Below are positions 34,496-42,793 of a stretch of DNA of 64,000 nt, piece by piece. Made by a program: the position numbers and the translations under genes. Numbering within the stretch: the stretch's first letter is position 1; each line of letters begins with the position of its first letter. Source of the DNA: Chryseobacterium sp. JUb7 (GTDB lineage Bacteria > Bacteroidota > Bacteroidia > Flavobacteriales > Weeksellaceae); assembly GCF_024806495.1 (NCBI RefSeq), contig NZ_JANUFF010000009.1, forward strand, positions 124,001 through 188,000. The letters are read 5' to 3'. A model generated the notes under the pieces. That model worked only from the letters and a program-made list of their open reading frames with translations. It did no database searches and was not told the DNA's origin.

Positions 34496-34822
34496 ATGAT
34501 AATTGTATGCCAAAAGCCATTAAAAAAGTTAAAAATTAATGGCATTGCTCTTTTTCCCTTTATCTTCATTAGGAAACCCGAAGATAAGGAAAATAAAATA
34601 CTTGTCAACCACGAAAAAATACACTTGAGACAGCAGGTTGAAATGCTCGTTATTTTCTTTTATATTTTCTACATCATCGAATATTATTACTGGGTTTTCA
34701 AATTAAAGGATTCACATTCAGCCTACAGAAGAATTTCCTTCGAAAGGGAAGCTTATGCTAATGAATCCGATCTAAATTATCTCAAAAAAAGAACATTCTG
34801 GAATTTTAAAAAGTATTTGTAA
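34496..34822 (+). CDS. Small hypothetical protein with HEXXH motif and membrane helix
   Basis: Protein of 108 aa. His39-Glu-Lys-Ile-His43 gives a zinc-protease-like HEXXH, followed by a membrane segment (about 50-69, MLVIFFYIFYIIEYYYWVF) and a conserved-looking FEREAYANE stretch that could supply a third ligand. This is the layout of a minimal membrane metallopeptidase, but the size is very small and the activity is unproven. A -7 box ends 5 bp before its ATG. A 7-bp tandem array starts at its stop codon. Confidence 0.6.
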   Translation: MIIVCQKPLKKLKINGIALFPFIFIRKPEDKENKILVNHEKIHLRQQVEMLVIFFYIFYIIEYYYWVFKLKDSHSAYRRISFEREAYANESDLNYLKKRTFWNFKKYL

Positions 34823-34896
34823 TTAGAAATTAGAAATTAGAAATTAGAAATTAGAAATTAGAAATTAGAAATTAGAAATTAGAAATTAGAAATTAG
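34822..34896. repeat. Tandem array of ATTAGAA, about 10.7 copies
   Basis: A 75-bp perfect array of the 7-mer ATTAGAA. It starts inside the stop codon of the HEXXH protein gene (last base at 34822). Such arrays change length by slippage. Confidence 0.95.
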
Positions 34897-35202
34897 CTTG
34901 CAGCTAAAAGACTCAAAATTCCCTTTCGTCGGAGGGTGGCGAAAACTCAAAGAATTTTTGACAGGGTGGTCAAAAAAAGAAAAACAACACAGGTCCTATC
35001 ACAAATGTCTCCAAATATCTGTGTAAATCAGTGCAATCTGTGGGGGAATAAATTATTCATACGAATCCATCTATTGCGTGCTTTTATTCTAATAAATTCA
35101 TGGTTTTAATCTGATATTTTTATAATGACAAACGTCAATTAACTAAAATACTATTCGAATATAAAAAACATTAATTTTGTGAAATATGATTTAAGCCTGA
35201 GC
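34897..35202. other. Intergenic region with repeat-like sequence
   Basis: 306 bp after the tandem array. It includes TTCGTCGGAGGGTGGCG (34926-34942 region) and TCTGTGTAAATCAGTGCAAT (35020-35040 region), which read like dispersed repeats, then AT-rich sequence with a -7 box TAATTTTG at 35172-35179. No gene. Confidence 0.4.
35172..35179 (+). promoter_or_regulatory. -7 promoter box of the ACC-deaminase-like gene
   Basis: TAATTTTG matches TAnnTTTG and ends at the G of the alternative GTG start (35179). It therefore favours translation from the ATG at 35203. Confidence 0.45.
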
Positions 35203-36111
35203 ATGCTGTTACAACTCCCTACAGGAAAAATTCCTATTCAGGAAATACCCACTAATAAAAAAATAAAGCTTTTCATCAAAAGAGAAGACCTCATTCACCC
35301 TCAGATTTCAGGAAATAAATATTGGAAGCTGTTTTTTAATGTTAATAATTATGTAGAAAAGAAAGTTGAAAAACCTTATATCATTACTTTTGGAGGTGCT
35401 TTTTCAAATCATATTTCTGCCATTGCTGCCGTTGGACATTTAGCAGGAATTCCGACAATGGGAATTATAAGAGGTGAAGAACTGAAAGATAAATGGCGTG
35501 ATAATCCAACGTTACTTTTTGCAAAAAGAAGCGGGATGAATTTGCAGTTTGTAACGCGTGAAGAGTACCGTTATAAAGAAAAATTAACCGAATTTTTACA
35601 GCAGGAATTTCCTGAAGCTTTAATCATTCCGGAAGGCGGAACCAATGAAGACGCTGTGGCAGGCGTGAAAATGATGCTGAATGACGAAACAAAAGATTTT
35701 GATTATCTTTGCACCGCAGTCGGAACCGGAGGAACCATTGCCGGGATTTCAAAATTTTGTGAAGAGGATCAGAGAGTTATAGGATTTAAGGTCGTTGACG
35801 ATGATTCACTTGAAGATAAAATCTTTGAATTAACTTTAAATAAAAACTTTAATCTAATAGATTCTGGTTTTGGAGGTTATGGTAAAATAAAAGATGAAAA
35901 TATCCGTTTTATCAATGATTTTAAAGAGAAATATGAGATCCCTTTAGAACCGATTTATACAGGAAAAATGATGCAGAGGGTTTTTGAACTGATCGATGAA
36001 GATTATTTTCCTGAACACAGCAAAATTTTGTGCTTTCACACCGGTGGATTACAAGGGATTGAAGGAGCCAATTTGCTTTTGGAAAAACAGAATAGAAATT
36101 TAATTATATAA
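35203..36111 (+). CDS. ACC deaminase / D-cysteine desulfhydrase family PLP enzyme
   Basis: PLP-dependent enzyme of about 302 aa, fold type II. The block LFIKREDLIHPQISGNKYWKL contains the PLP lysine (GNKYWK), and TAVGTGGTIAGI is the phosphate loop. It either opens 1-aminocyclopropane-1-carboxylate or desulfurates D-cysteine; the motifs do not separate these. The ATG at 35203 is preferred over the GTG at 35179, which overlaps a promoter box. The gene for a LysM glucosaminidase starts 16 bp after its stop. Confidence 0.85.
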   Translation: MLLQLPTGKIPIQEIPTNKKIKLFIKREDLIHPQISGNKYWKLFFNVNNYVEKKVEKPYIITFGGAFSNHISAIAAVGHLAGIPTMGIIRGEELKDKWRDNPTLLFAKRSGMNLQFVTREEYRYKEKLTEFLQQEFPEALIIPEGGTNEDAVAGVKMMLNDETKDFDYLCTAVGTGGTIAGISKFCEEDQRVIGFKVVDDDSLEDKIFELTLNKNFNLIDSGFGGYGKIKDENIRFINDFKEKYEIPLEPIYTGKMMQRVFELIDEDYFPEHSKILCFHTGGLQGIEGANLLLEKQNRNLII

Positions 36112-36127
36112 GTAAACATTGAAAAAC

Positions 36128-37186
36128 ATGAAAAGACTTTTCTTACTCGTAAGCCTTTTAGTTTTATCAAAATTCTCGGCTCAATCTTGGGCAACTGAAG
36201 ACCAATACATCCAAAAATTTGCGAAGTATGCGGTAGAGGAGATGGAAAAATATAAGATTCCGGCCTCTATTACCCTGGCTCAGGGACTTTTGGAAACCGG
36301 AGGCGGACAAAGCCGATTGGCTCAGGAAGGCAAAAATCATTTCGGAATTAAGTGCAAAGAAGACTGGACCGGTAAAACCATGAAACATACTGATGATGCT
36401 CCCAACGAGTGCTTTCGTGTGTATGAAGATCCCAAACAGTCTTATGAAGATCATTCCGTTTTTCTGGCAACCAGAAAATATTATACCAATCTCTTCAGAC
36501 TGGATATGAAAGATTATAAAGGATGGGCTCATGGTCTTAAAAAGGCAGGTTATGCAACCAATCCGCGATATGCTTCCATATTAATCAGTAAAATAGAGAA
36601 GTATAAACTATACGAATTTGACGACACCAATTCTAAAGAAGTCTTATATGCCGTATTGAAAATGTATCCTGATCTGAAAGATGACAGAACATTTATGGCA
36701 CAGCTGGAACCTCAAAAATATGTAAAGAAGGCTAAAGAGCCTGTTACCGTAGAAGTCCCTTACAAGCAGACTTCTTTTGCACAGCAACAAAAAAGAGTGG
36801 AAAGAATCAAAACAAAAGCTGAAATTCTTAATTCCATCCTCATTAAAAGTCACCCGAATGACGGCTTGAAATATATCGTTATCCCTGAAGATACGAATGT
36901 ACAATTCATTGCCAAGAAATTTAAAGTAAGCGAAAGTAAACTGACAAAATGGAATGAACTGGAAGGCGATGCTTTAAAGAAAAATGATATTGTATTTCTT
37001 GAGTCAAAAAATTCCGAAGGCAATACAGCTACATACAAAGCCGAATATGGAGAAGATATGCACGATATTGCTCAGAAATTCGGAATCAAATTACATAAAT
37101 TATATGCAAAAAACAGGATGGATGAAGGGCAAAAACCCTCCGCAGGACAGTTGATTTATTTAATAGATAAAAAACCCAGAAACTAA
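36128..37186 (+). CDS. LysM-containing glucosaminidase (cell-wall hydrolase)
   Basis: Exported peptidoglycan hydrolase of about 352 aa. Signal peptide (ends KFSAQ). The glucosaminidase/FlgJ-type domain at about 22-165 includes PASITLAQGLLETGGGQSRLA (split block) with the catalytic Glu and NHFGIKC. Two LysM domains follow (about 240-285 and 300-345), IVIPEDTNVQFIAKKF and YKAEYGEDMHDIAQKF. It cuts glycan strands during growth or division. The ATG at 36128 is used; a TTG lies 9 nt earlier. Confidence 0.9.
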   Translation: MKRLFLLVSLLVLSKFSAQSWATEDQYIQKFAKYAVEEMEKYKIPASITLAQGLLETGGGQSRLAQEGKNHFGIKCKEDWTGKTMKHTDDAPNECFRVYEDPKQSYEDHSVFLATRKYYTNLFRLDMKDYKGWAHGLKKAGYATNPRYASILISKIEKYKLYEFDDTNSKEVLYAVLKMYPDLKDDRTFMAQLEPQKYVKKAKEPVTVEVPYKQTSFAQQQKRVERIKTKAEILNSILIKSHPNDGLKYIVIPEDTNVQFIAKKFKVSESKLTKWNELEGDALKKNDIVFLESKNSEGNTATYKAEYGEDMHDIAQKFGIKLHKLYAKNRMDEGQKPSAGQLIYLIDKKPRN

Positions 37187-37209
37187 TTTTTGTTGATGGT
37201 TAATGGTTG

Positions 37210-37272
37210 ATCGTTGTTGGATGATTGTTAAACTGACGACTATTACCCATGGACTATTCAACCAACAACGAT
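37210..37272. repeat. Inverted repeat before hemL
   Basis: Arms ATCGTTGTTGG (37210-37220) and CCAACAACGAT (37262-37272) are exact complements and the second ends 2 bp before the hemL ATG. Surrounding GGTTGATGGTTAATGG words are repeat-like. Confidence 0.75.
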
Positions 37273-37274
37273 AT

Positions 37275-38558
37275 ATGAAATACCAAAGAAGTTCAGCTTT
37301 ATTCGATGAAGCTTACCAATACATACCGGGAGGAGTAAATTCTCCGGTCCGTGCATTCAAATCAGTAGGAGGAGTGCCGGTTTTTATGAAATCTGCAAAA
37401 GGAGCTTACCTTACCGACGCCGATGACAACACCTATATTGATTATATAAATTCCTGGGGGCCTGCCATTTTAGGGCATACACATCCTGAAGTTCTGGAAG
37501 AATTAAAAATTCAGGCTGAGAAAGGGTTTTCTTTCGGTGCACCAACTGAGCTGGAAACTGAAATTGCAAAATTCATTGTAGGAAATGTTCCGAATATCGA
37601 CCAGATCAGAATGGTTTCTTCAGGAACAGAAGCCTGTATGAGCGCGATCAGACTGGCCAGAGGTTTTACAGGGAGAGATAAATTTATAAAATTTGAAGGA
37701 TGTTATCACGGTCACTCAGATTCATTTTTGATTAAAGCGGGAAGCGGTGCGGCGACTTTTGGAAATCCAAATTCTCCGGGAGTAACGTCAGGAACGGCAA
37801 AAGATACTTTACTAGCCAGATATAATGATTTTGAGCAGGTTGAGGATCTGTTCAGACATAATCAGGGTGAAATTGCAGCGGTTATTATTGAGCCTGTTGC
37901 CGGAAATATGGGTTGTGTACTTCCTGAAAATGAATTTCTTCAGAAATTAAGAAAAATCTGTGACGAAAATGGAGCCTTATTGATTTTTGATGAGGTAATG
38001 ACTGGTTTCAGACTCGCTTTTGGAGGTGCTCAGGAGCTTTTTAACGTAAAAGCAGATTTGGTGACTTACGGAAAGGTAATCGGAGGAGGTCTTCCTGTAG
38101 GAGCTTTTGCCGGAAGAAATGAAATTATGGATCACCTAGCTCCAAAAGGCGGAGTATATCAGGCCGGAACATTAAGTGGAAATCCTTTAGCAATGAGAGC
38201 AGGTTTAAAAACTTTACAACTTATTAAAAATGATCCCGACTTCTTCAACAGATTAAGCAAAACGACAGAAACCTTGGATTTTGAAATTGGAAAAATTTTA
38301 AACGAAAAAGGAATTGCTCATAAAATCAATAGAAAAGGATCAATGATGTCTGTTTTCTTCCATACCAACAGAGTTTCTAATTTTGATGAAGCTCAGGAAG
38401 CAAATCACGCACTGTTCAATAATTTTTTCCATAAGATGCTTACCAATGGAATTTATCTTCCGCCAAGTGGCTATGAGACTTATTTCATCAGTGATGCCAT
38501 TAAAGATAAAGAAATCGACAGAACGCTGGAAGCTGTAAGAAAATTCGAATATTCTTAG
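37275..38558 (+). CDS. hemL: Glutamate-1-semialdehyde 2,1-aminomutase
   Basis: PLP enzyme making 5-aminolevulinate for haem and corrinoid precursors, 427 aa, full length. Motifs: YIPGGVNSPVRAF at the start, SSGTEACMSAIRLARG, YHGHSD, FDEVMTGFR, and the PLP lysine in TYGKVIGGGLPVGAF. The ATG at 37275 gives the normal MKYQRSSALF opening; the frame upstream to 37203 is palindromic intergenic DNA. The inverted repeat that ends 2 bp upstream could mask the ribosome start. Confidence 0.95.
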   Translation: MKYQRSSALFDEAYQYIPGGVNSPVRAFKSVGGVPVFMKSAKGAYLTDADDNTYIDYINSWGPAILGHTHPEVLEELKIQAEKGFSFGAPTELETEIAKFIVGNVPNIDQIRMVSSGTEACMSAIRLARGFTGRDKFIKFEGCYHGHSDSFLIKAGSGAATFGNPNSPGVTSGTAKDTLLARYNDFEQVEDLFRHNQGEIAAVIIEPVAGNMGCVLPENEFLQKLRKICDENGALLIFDEVMTGFRLAFGGAQELFNVKADLVTYGKVIGGGLPVGAFAGRNEIMDHLAPKGGVYQAGTLSGNPLAMRAGLKTLQLIKNDPDFFNRLSKTTETLDFEIGKILNEKGIAHKINRKGSMMSVFFHTNRVSNFDEAQEANHALFNNFFHKMLTNGIYLPPSGYETYFISDAIKDKEIDRTLEAVRKFEYS

Positions 38559-38810
38559 AAATAATCATATATAAGATTAAGTGTTTTATGAAATTTCTAT
38601 TATTATTTTATTCTAAATGAAATAATAATAGAAATTTTTGTATTTTAGTAAAAGAAATTACACTGTTGGGTTAAAATGTTTAAGGAGAATTTCAAAATCT
38701 GGCTTTATATTTGTTAATAGACACTTCATTATAGAAAAGCTTTAATTAATAGAGCTTTTTAACGAAGAAAAAACCATAATTAAAATTCTAACTTATTAAA
38801 AAGAACCGAA

Positions 38811-39527
38811 ATGAAGAAAAAAATCTTATCATTAATGATACTGTCCTCAGTATTTGCAACTGCTCAAGTAGGTATCAACAATTCTACGCCTGTAGCAAGT
38901 CTTGACATTTTATCAAAAGGGAATACGGCAGCTACGAAAGCTGTTAAAGTGAATAATTCCAGTAATACTGAAGTATTAACTTTGACTGATGCCGGTAATT
39001 TGGGTGTTTCTGTAGCGGCTCCGCAAAAAAAGATAGATGCAGATGCAGTTAATGATGCTATCAGACTGAGAAATCTTCTTGCCTCAACAGCTCTTAATGC
39101 GGACGGTATCATCAGATATCTGTCCTATAATGATGTAACAGGAGATGTGACGAGTAGAATTCATAAGCAAGTGCAGACTTTTACACTTAATGATGGTGAA
39201 TCTACCACGCTTACAGATGCTACAAGTGGGCTTAATGGTATTTTGAATATTAGAGTAGCAATAAACAGTACGAGTGCCGGAGCTAATGTAATGGCTACAT
39301 TTAACTATGGGAGAAAAGCTTTAGGATTGCTTGGAGTTGCAGTGGATAGCTGAACTCTCGCGACCACCACACGAACAGCAAGTGGAAATACGATTACTTA
39401 TGAGATAAATAGTACAGCACTTCCTGTACGTTTTACAATATCAAAACCTACTCAAAATACTATAACGGTAACAAACTTAAGTGGAGTTGCCAGAAGTTAT
39501 ACAATGACTACTGAACCGATGTTTTAA
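38811..39527 (+). pseudogene. Secreted protein gene interrupted by a TGA stop
   Basis: The first frame (38811-39353, 180 aa) has a signal peptide (ends TAQ), then QVGINNSTPVASLDILSKG, a start common to flavobacterial surface proteins with repeated beta structure. After TGA at 39351-39353 the same frame stays open for 57 more codons (TLATTTRTASGNTI to SYTMTTEPMF) up to TAA at 39525. This looks like one protein of about 238 aa with a premature nonsense codon. The first part may still be made as a shortened product. No T9SS domain is seen. Confidence 0.7.
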
Positions 39528-39548
39528 CAACATAGTTTTGAAAAAATT

Positions 39549-39580
39549 AAAGGACGAGGTTTCAAACTTCGTCCTTTTTT
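39549..39580 (+). terminator. Terminator after the interrupted secreted gene
   Basis: Stem AAAGGACGAGG / CTTCGTCCTTT with a T-run, just after the second stop (39527) rather than the first. That suggests the gene once ended there. Confidence 0.75.
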
Positions 39581-39770
39581 ATGTACGATCAACTCTGGTA
39601 TTTAGTAGTCAGTTTTTAAACCTGACCGAGGATAAACTTTACAATGTTTACAGGTAATATCGATCAATTTAAAAAGTAAACCAAATTAAAAGTTTAAACA
39701 ACTTCTGCGTATATAATAAATAGTACAAACACTGTTATAAACCATACACTTCATTCTTCCCGCTTATTTA

Positions 39771-39778
39771 TAATTTTG
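39771..39778 (+). promoter_or_regulatory. -7 promoter box of amidohydrolase 1
   Basis: TAATTTTG matches TAnnTTTG, 17 nt before the ATG at 39796. The same eight bases precede the paralogous amidohydrolase (42768-42775). Confidence 0.5.
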
Positions 39779-39795
39779 TAATAAATAAATTGGAA

Positions 39796-41127
39796 ATGAA
39801 GACTTCAGACAACATATCACGCAAAGATTTTCTTAAAAATTCAGTACTGGCAATGGCCGGAATAGCTTTTGCTCCCAATATGATGATGGCAAACTCGATT
39901 TTTGATACTCCGACTATTGCTGGCAAAGGAAAGCTAAGCCTGAAAAATGTTCGTTTGGAAACAGGTTTTCAATATGAAGAGGGAGAAGTCGTTGCTACAA
40001 AAACAGATCTTTTTTATATCGAGATTGAAAACGGTAAAATAATAAAAATTTCAGCCAATCAGCCCAATGCAAAAGCCATAGATGCCAAAGGTCTTTTGAT
40101 GCTTCCGGCTTTCAAAGATATGCATATTCACCTGGACAAAACATTTTATGGAGATAAATGGCAGGCTGTAAGAAAAAGAACGGGTGGTGTAAAAGGAATG
40201 ATTGCCCTGGAACAGAAAATACTTCCTGAAATGTTGAAAAACTCGACTTTTAAAGCCGAAAAAATGATTGAACTGCTACAGTCAAAAGGAACATCTTTCG
40301 CCAGAAGCCATGTAAATATTGAGCCAACTTCAAAATTGCAGTCTTTAAAAAATCTTCAGAAAGCATTAGAAAATAAAAAGAAGACTTTTGGTGCCGAACT
40401 GGTAGCTTTTCCGCAGCATGGAGTGTTTTATACAGACTCTGCTCCGTATTTGAAGGAAGCTGCAGCCATGGATATAGATTTCATTGGTGGGGTAGATCCT
40501 TTTACTATTGACGGGGCTGTTGAAAAGACTATTGATTTTACCGTACAGCTGGCTTTAGATCACAAAAAAGGAATTGATATTCATTTACATGAAAGCGGAG
40601 ATTCCGGTTTGAAAACAGTTGAGTATTTAATTGATAAAGTGAATGAAAATCCTGCCTTAAAAGGAAAAACTTATTTAAGTCACTGCTTTGTTTTAGGAAA
40701 ATTGGAAAAAGTAAAGCAGGAAGAAGTTGCAGAAAAACTTGGTAATGCAAAAATCGGAATTGTTTCTACGATTCCTTTCGGAAGCCTTATCATGCCGATT
40801 CCGACTTTATACAAGCATAATGTGGAAGTTCTCACAGGAAATGACAGTATTGTTGACCATTGGAATACTTTCGGAACGGGAAGTGTGCTTCAAAAAGCTA
40901 ACCTGATGGCACAGTTATATGGACAGTCAACAGAATTTTTGTTATCGAGAAGCCTGAAACTGGCTACCGGAAATATTCTGCCTCTGGATGATAAAGGAAC
41001 TCAGCAATGGCCTAAAGTAGGAGATCAGGCAGATTTGGTATTCCTGCATGCAAGCTGTTCTGCGGAAGCAGTTTCAAGGATTTCAAATGTAGAATCATTG
41101 ATTCATCAGGGAAATATTGTGTTTTAG
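39796..41127 (+). CDS. Amidohydrolase with Tat-like signal (paralog 1)
   Basis: Cyclic amidohydrolase fold (cytosine deaminase/AtzC-like), about 443 aa. N-terminal signal: SRKDFLKNSVLAMAGIAFAP, Tat-like with RK in place of RR, so export is likely but not certain. The metal site is seen as HIHLDKTFYG, HLHESGDSG, SHCF and GNDSIVDHW. Metal His/Asp are complete, so it should be active on an unknown cyclic amide or amidine. The preceding TTG at 39790 is ignored. Its cytoplasmic paralog is at 42794, with an ankyrin lipoprotein and an AraC gene between. Confidence 0.83.
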   Translation: MKTSDNISRKDFLKNSVLAMAGIAFAPNMMMANSIFDTPTIAGKGKLSLKNVRLETGFQYEEGEVVATKTDLFYIEIENGKIIKISANQPNAKAIDAKGLLMLPAFKDMHIHLDKTFYGDKWQAVRKRTGGVKGMIALEQKILPEMLKNSTFKAEKMIELLQSKGTSFARSHVNIEPTSKLQSLKNLQKALENKKKTFGAELVAFPQHGVFYTDSAPYLKEAAAMDIDFIGGVDPFTIDGAVEKTIDFTVQLALDHKKGIDIHLHESGDSGLKTVEYLIDKVNENPALKGKTYLSHCFVLGKLEKVKQEEVAEKLGNAKIGIVSTIPFGSLIMPIPTLYKHNVEVLTGNDSIVDHWNTFGTGSVLQKANLMAQLYGQSTEFLLSRSLKLATGNILPLDDKGTQQWPKVGDQADLVFLHASCSAEAVSRISNVESLIHQGNIVF

Positions 41128-41144
41128 TCTTAAAAATTAATGTC

Positions 41145-41813
41145 ATGAAAACATTAGTGTTTCTTTTATCGTTCGGAAGTCTTAATGCCTGTGGAATAAA
41201 TTCTATCAATCCTCCAAAAGAAAATGTCATGCAACAAAGCACTATAGTAGATCTTGTAAAGAAAAATGATATATCAGCTGTAAAATCAGCATTTGGAAAT
41301 GGAGCAAATATAAATTATCAGGATAAAAACGGACGTTCTTTGTTATTGATTGCCACGATCAATAAGCAGCTTGAAATGGTAAAACTACTGGTGTCTTACA
41401 AAGCTGATGTCAATCTTCAGGACCATCAGTCGGACAGCGCTTTTTTATATGCCGGAGCCAGTGGACAGACCGAATTGGTGAAGCTTTTTCTGAAAAATGG
41501 TGCCCGTTTTGATATTTTCAACCGCTACAACGGAACCGCCTTGATTCCTGCATGCGAAAGAGGTCATGTAGAAACTGTAAAAGTTTTGGTTAGCACAAAA
41601 GGATTTCCCGTAAATCATGTCAACCGGTTAGGCTGGACGGCATTGATGGAAGCTGTTATTTTAGGAAATGGAGGTAAGAAATATCAGGAAATTGTTTCAA
41701 TATTAAAAGAAAACGGTGCTGATCTGAGCATTCCCGATAAAGAGGGAAAGATACCTTTACAACATGCTAAAGACTTAGGATTTAAAGAAATTGTTGAAAT
41801 TTTAACCTCTTAA
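41145..41813 (+). CDS. Ankyrin-repeat lipoprotein
   Basis: Protein of 222 aa with lipobox SLNAC (Cys about 16). The mature part has about five ankyrin repeats of 33 aa (for example GANINYQDKNGRSLLLIATI, NRYNGTALIPACERGH, NRLGWTALMEAVILG). These bind other proteins; in bacteria they often protect or partner a secreted enzyme. It starts 17 bp after the signal-bearing amidohydrolase, so it may be its partner in the periplasm. Confidence 0.82.
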   Translation: MKTLVFLLSFGSLNACGINSINPPKENVMQQSTIVDLVKKNDISAVKSAFGNGANINYQDKNGRSLLLIATINKQLEMVKLLVSYKADVNLQDHQSDSAFLYAGASGQTELVKLFLKNGARFDIFNRYNGTALIPACERGHVETVKVLVSTKGFPVNHVNRLGWTALMEAVILGNGGKKYQEIVSILKENGADLSIPDKEGKIPLQHAKDLGFKEIVEILTS

Positions 41814-41870
41814 AACTAATTAATGGTTTTCTCTCGCAAATTTTAATTATTTTAGGAGAAAATCCTTACA

Positions 41871-42716
41871 ATGAGCCAGCCGCCAGATCATTTTCCTATT
41901 TTAGGTATTCATGAGTTTGCAGAAAAACAAACACAGGGTTGCAATTTGTTATTTAATGAACTGCATGGCGAACGCAGAATTGATGAACCTCATAAACATG
42001 ATTTTTTCATTATCAATCTTTTTGAAAAAGGAAGAGGCGTTCATGTAATTGATTTTGTTGATTATCAGGTGGAAAGCCGCCAGATTCATCTTGTTTTTCC
42101 GGATCAGGTTCATCAGTGGACGATCGAAAAAGAAACAGTAGGCTATCAACTGATGATCAGCAGGGGCTGGTATGAAAGTTTTCTTCCGGCCTTGAGGTTT
42201 TCCGGCTCTTATTATCAAAACCATCCTGCAATTACCGTTTCAGAAGAAATTTATCAGTTACTTTTACACGAATTTCAGGCTATCCAAAAGGAATTAAGTG
42301 ACGAAAATATATTTTGGGAGCTTATTCAGAAAAGAAGCGAGCTTATCGGTTTGCTGGTCAGCAAATCGGTGGAAGGTGCTTTCAAAGATTTTGAAATTTA
42401 CAATTCGAATCCTATTATTTCTAAATTTTTAAACTTAATTGACCAACATTTTAAGACGGAACGCTCCGTTTCTTTCTATGCCGAAAAACTTAGTATTTCA
42501 GCTAATTATTTAAATATTGTCTGTAAGAAAAATCTTAACCGGTCGGCTTCATCATTAATTCAGGACCGAATTTTACTGGAAGCCAAGCGTCTGCTTAAAG
42601 TTTCGGAAATGTCTGTGAAAGACATTGTGTATGATCTCGGATTTTATGATCATGCCAGTTTTTCAAAATTTTTTAAGGTTCAGACCGGGATGACACCTTC
42701 GCAATTCAAAGAATAA
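41871..42716 (+). CDS. AraC family transcriptional regulator
   Basis: Regulator of 281 aa with an N-terminal cupin-like sensing half (HKHDFFIINLFEKGRGVHVIDF) and a C-terminal AraC double helix-turn-helix (VSFYAEKLSISANYLNIVCK; VKDIVYDLGFYDHASFSKFFKVQTGMTPSQFK). Placed between two amidohydrolases, it probably controls one or both; the likely signal is their substrate or product. Confidence 0.9.
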   Translation: MSQPPDHFPILGIHEFAEKQTQGCNLLFNELHGERRIDEPHKHDFFIINLFEKGRGVHVIDFVDYQVESRQIHLVFPDQVHQWTIEKETVGYQLMISRGWYESFLPALRFSGSYYQNHPAITVSEEIYQLLLHEFQAIQKELSDENIFWELIQKRSELIGLLVSKSVEGAFKDFEIYNSNPIISKFLNLIDQHFKTERSVSFYAEKLSISANYLNIVCKKNLNRSASSLIQDRILLEAKRLLKVSEMSVKDIVYDLGFYDHASFSKFFKVQTGMTPSQFKE

Positions 42717-42767
42717 TCTATACAAAACAAGACATAATTTATACATCTGTTTACCATTTGGTGCATG

Positions 42768-42775
42768 TAATTTTG
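42768..42775 (+). promoter_or_regulatory. -7 promoter box of amidohydrolase 2
   Basis: TAATTTTG, 18 nt before the ATG at 42794, identical to the box before paralog 1. Confidence 0.5.
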
Positions 42776-42793
42776 TAGGACTAAAATAAAATC

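Noticed and set aside
34822..34896. CRISPR array
   Set aside because: The 7-bp unit repeats without spacers, so it is a simple tandem array.
37203..37274. N-terminal extension of HemL
   Set aside because: Encoded by an inverted repeat and unlike the family; the ATG at 37275 gives the usual start.
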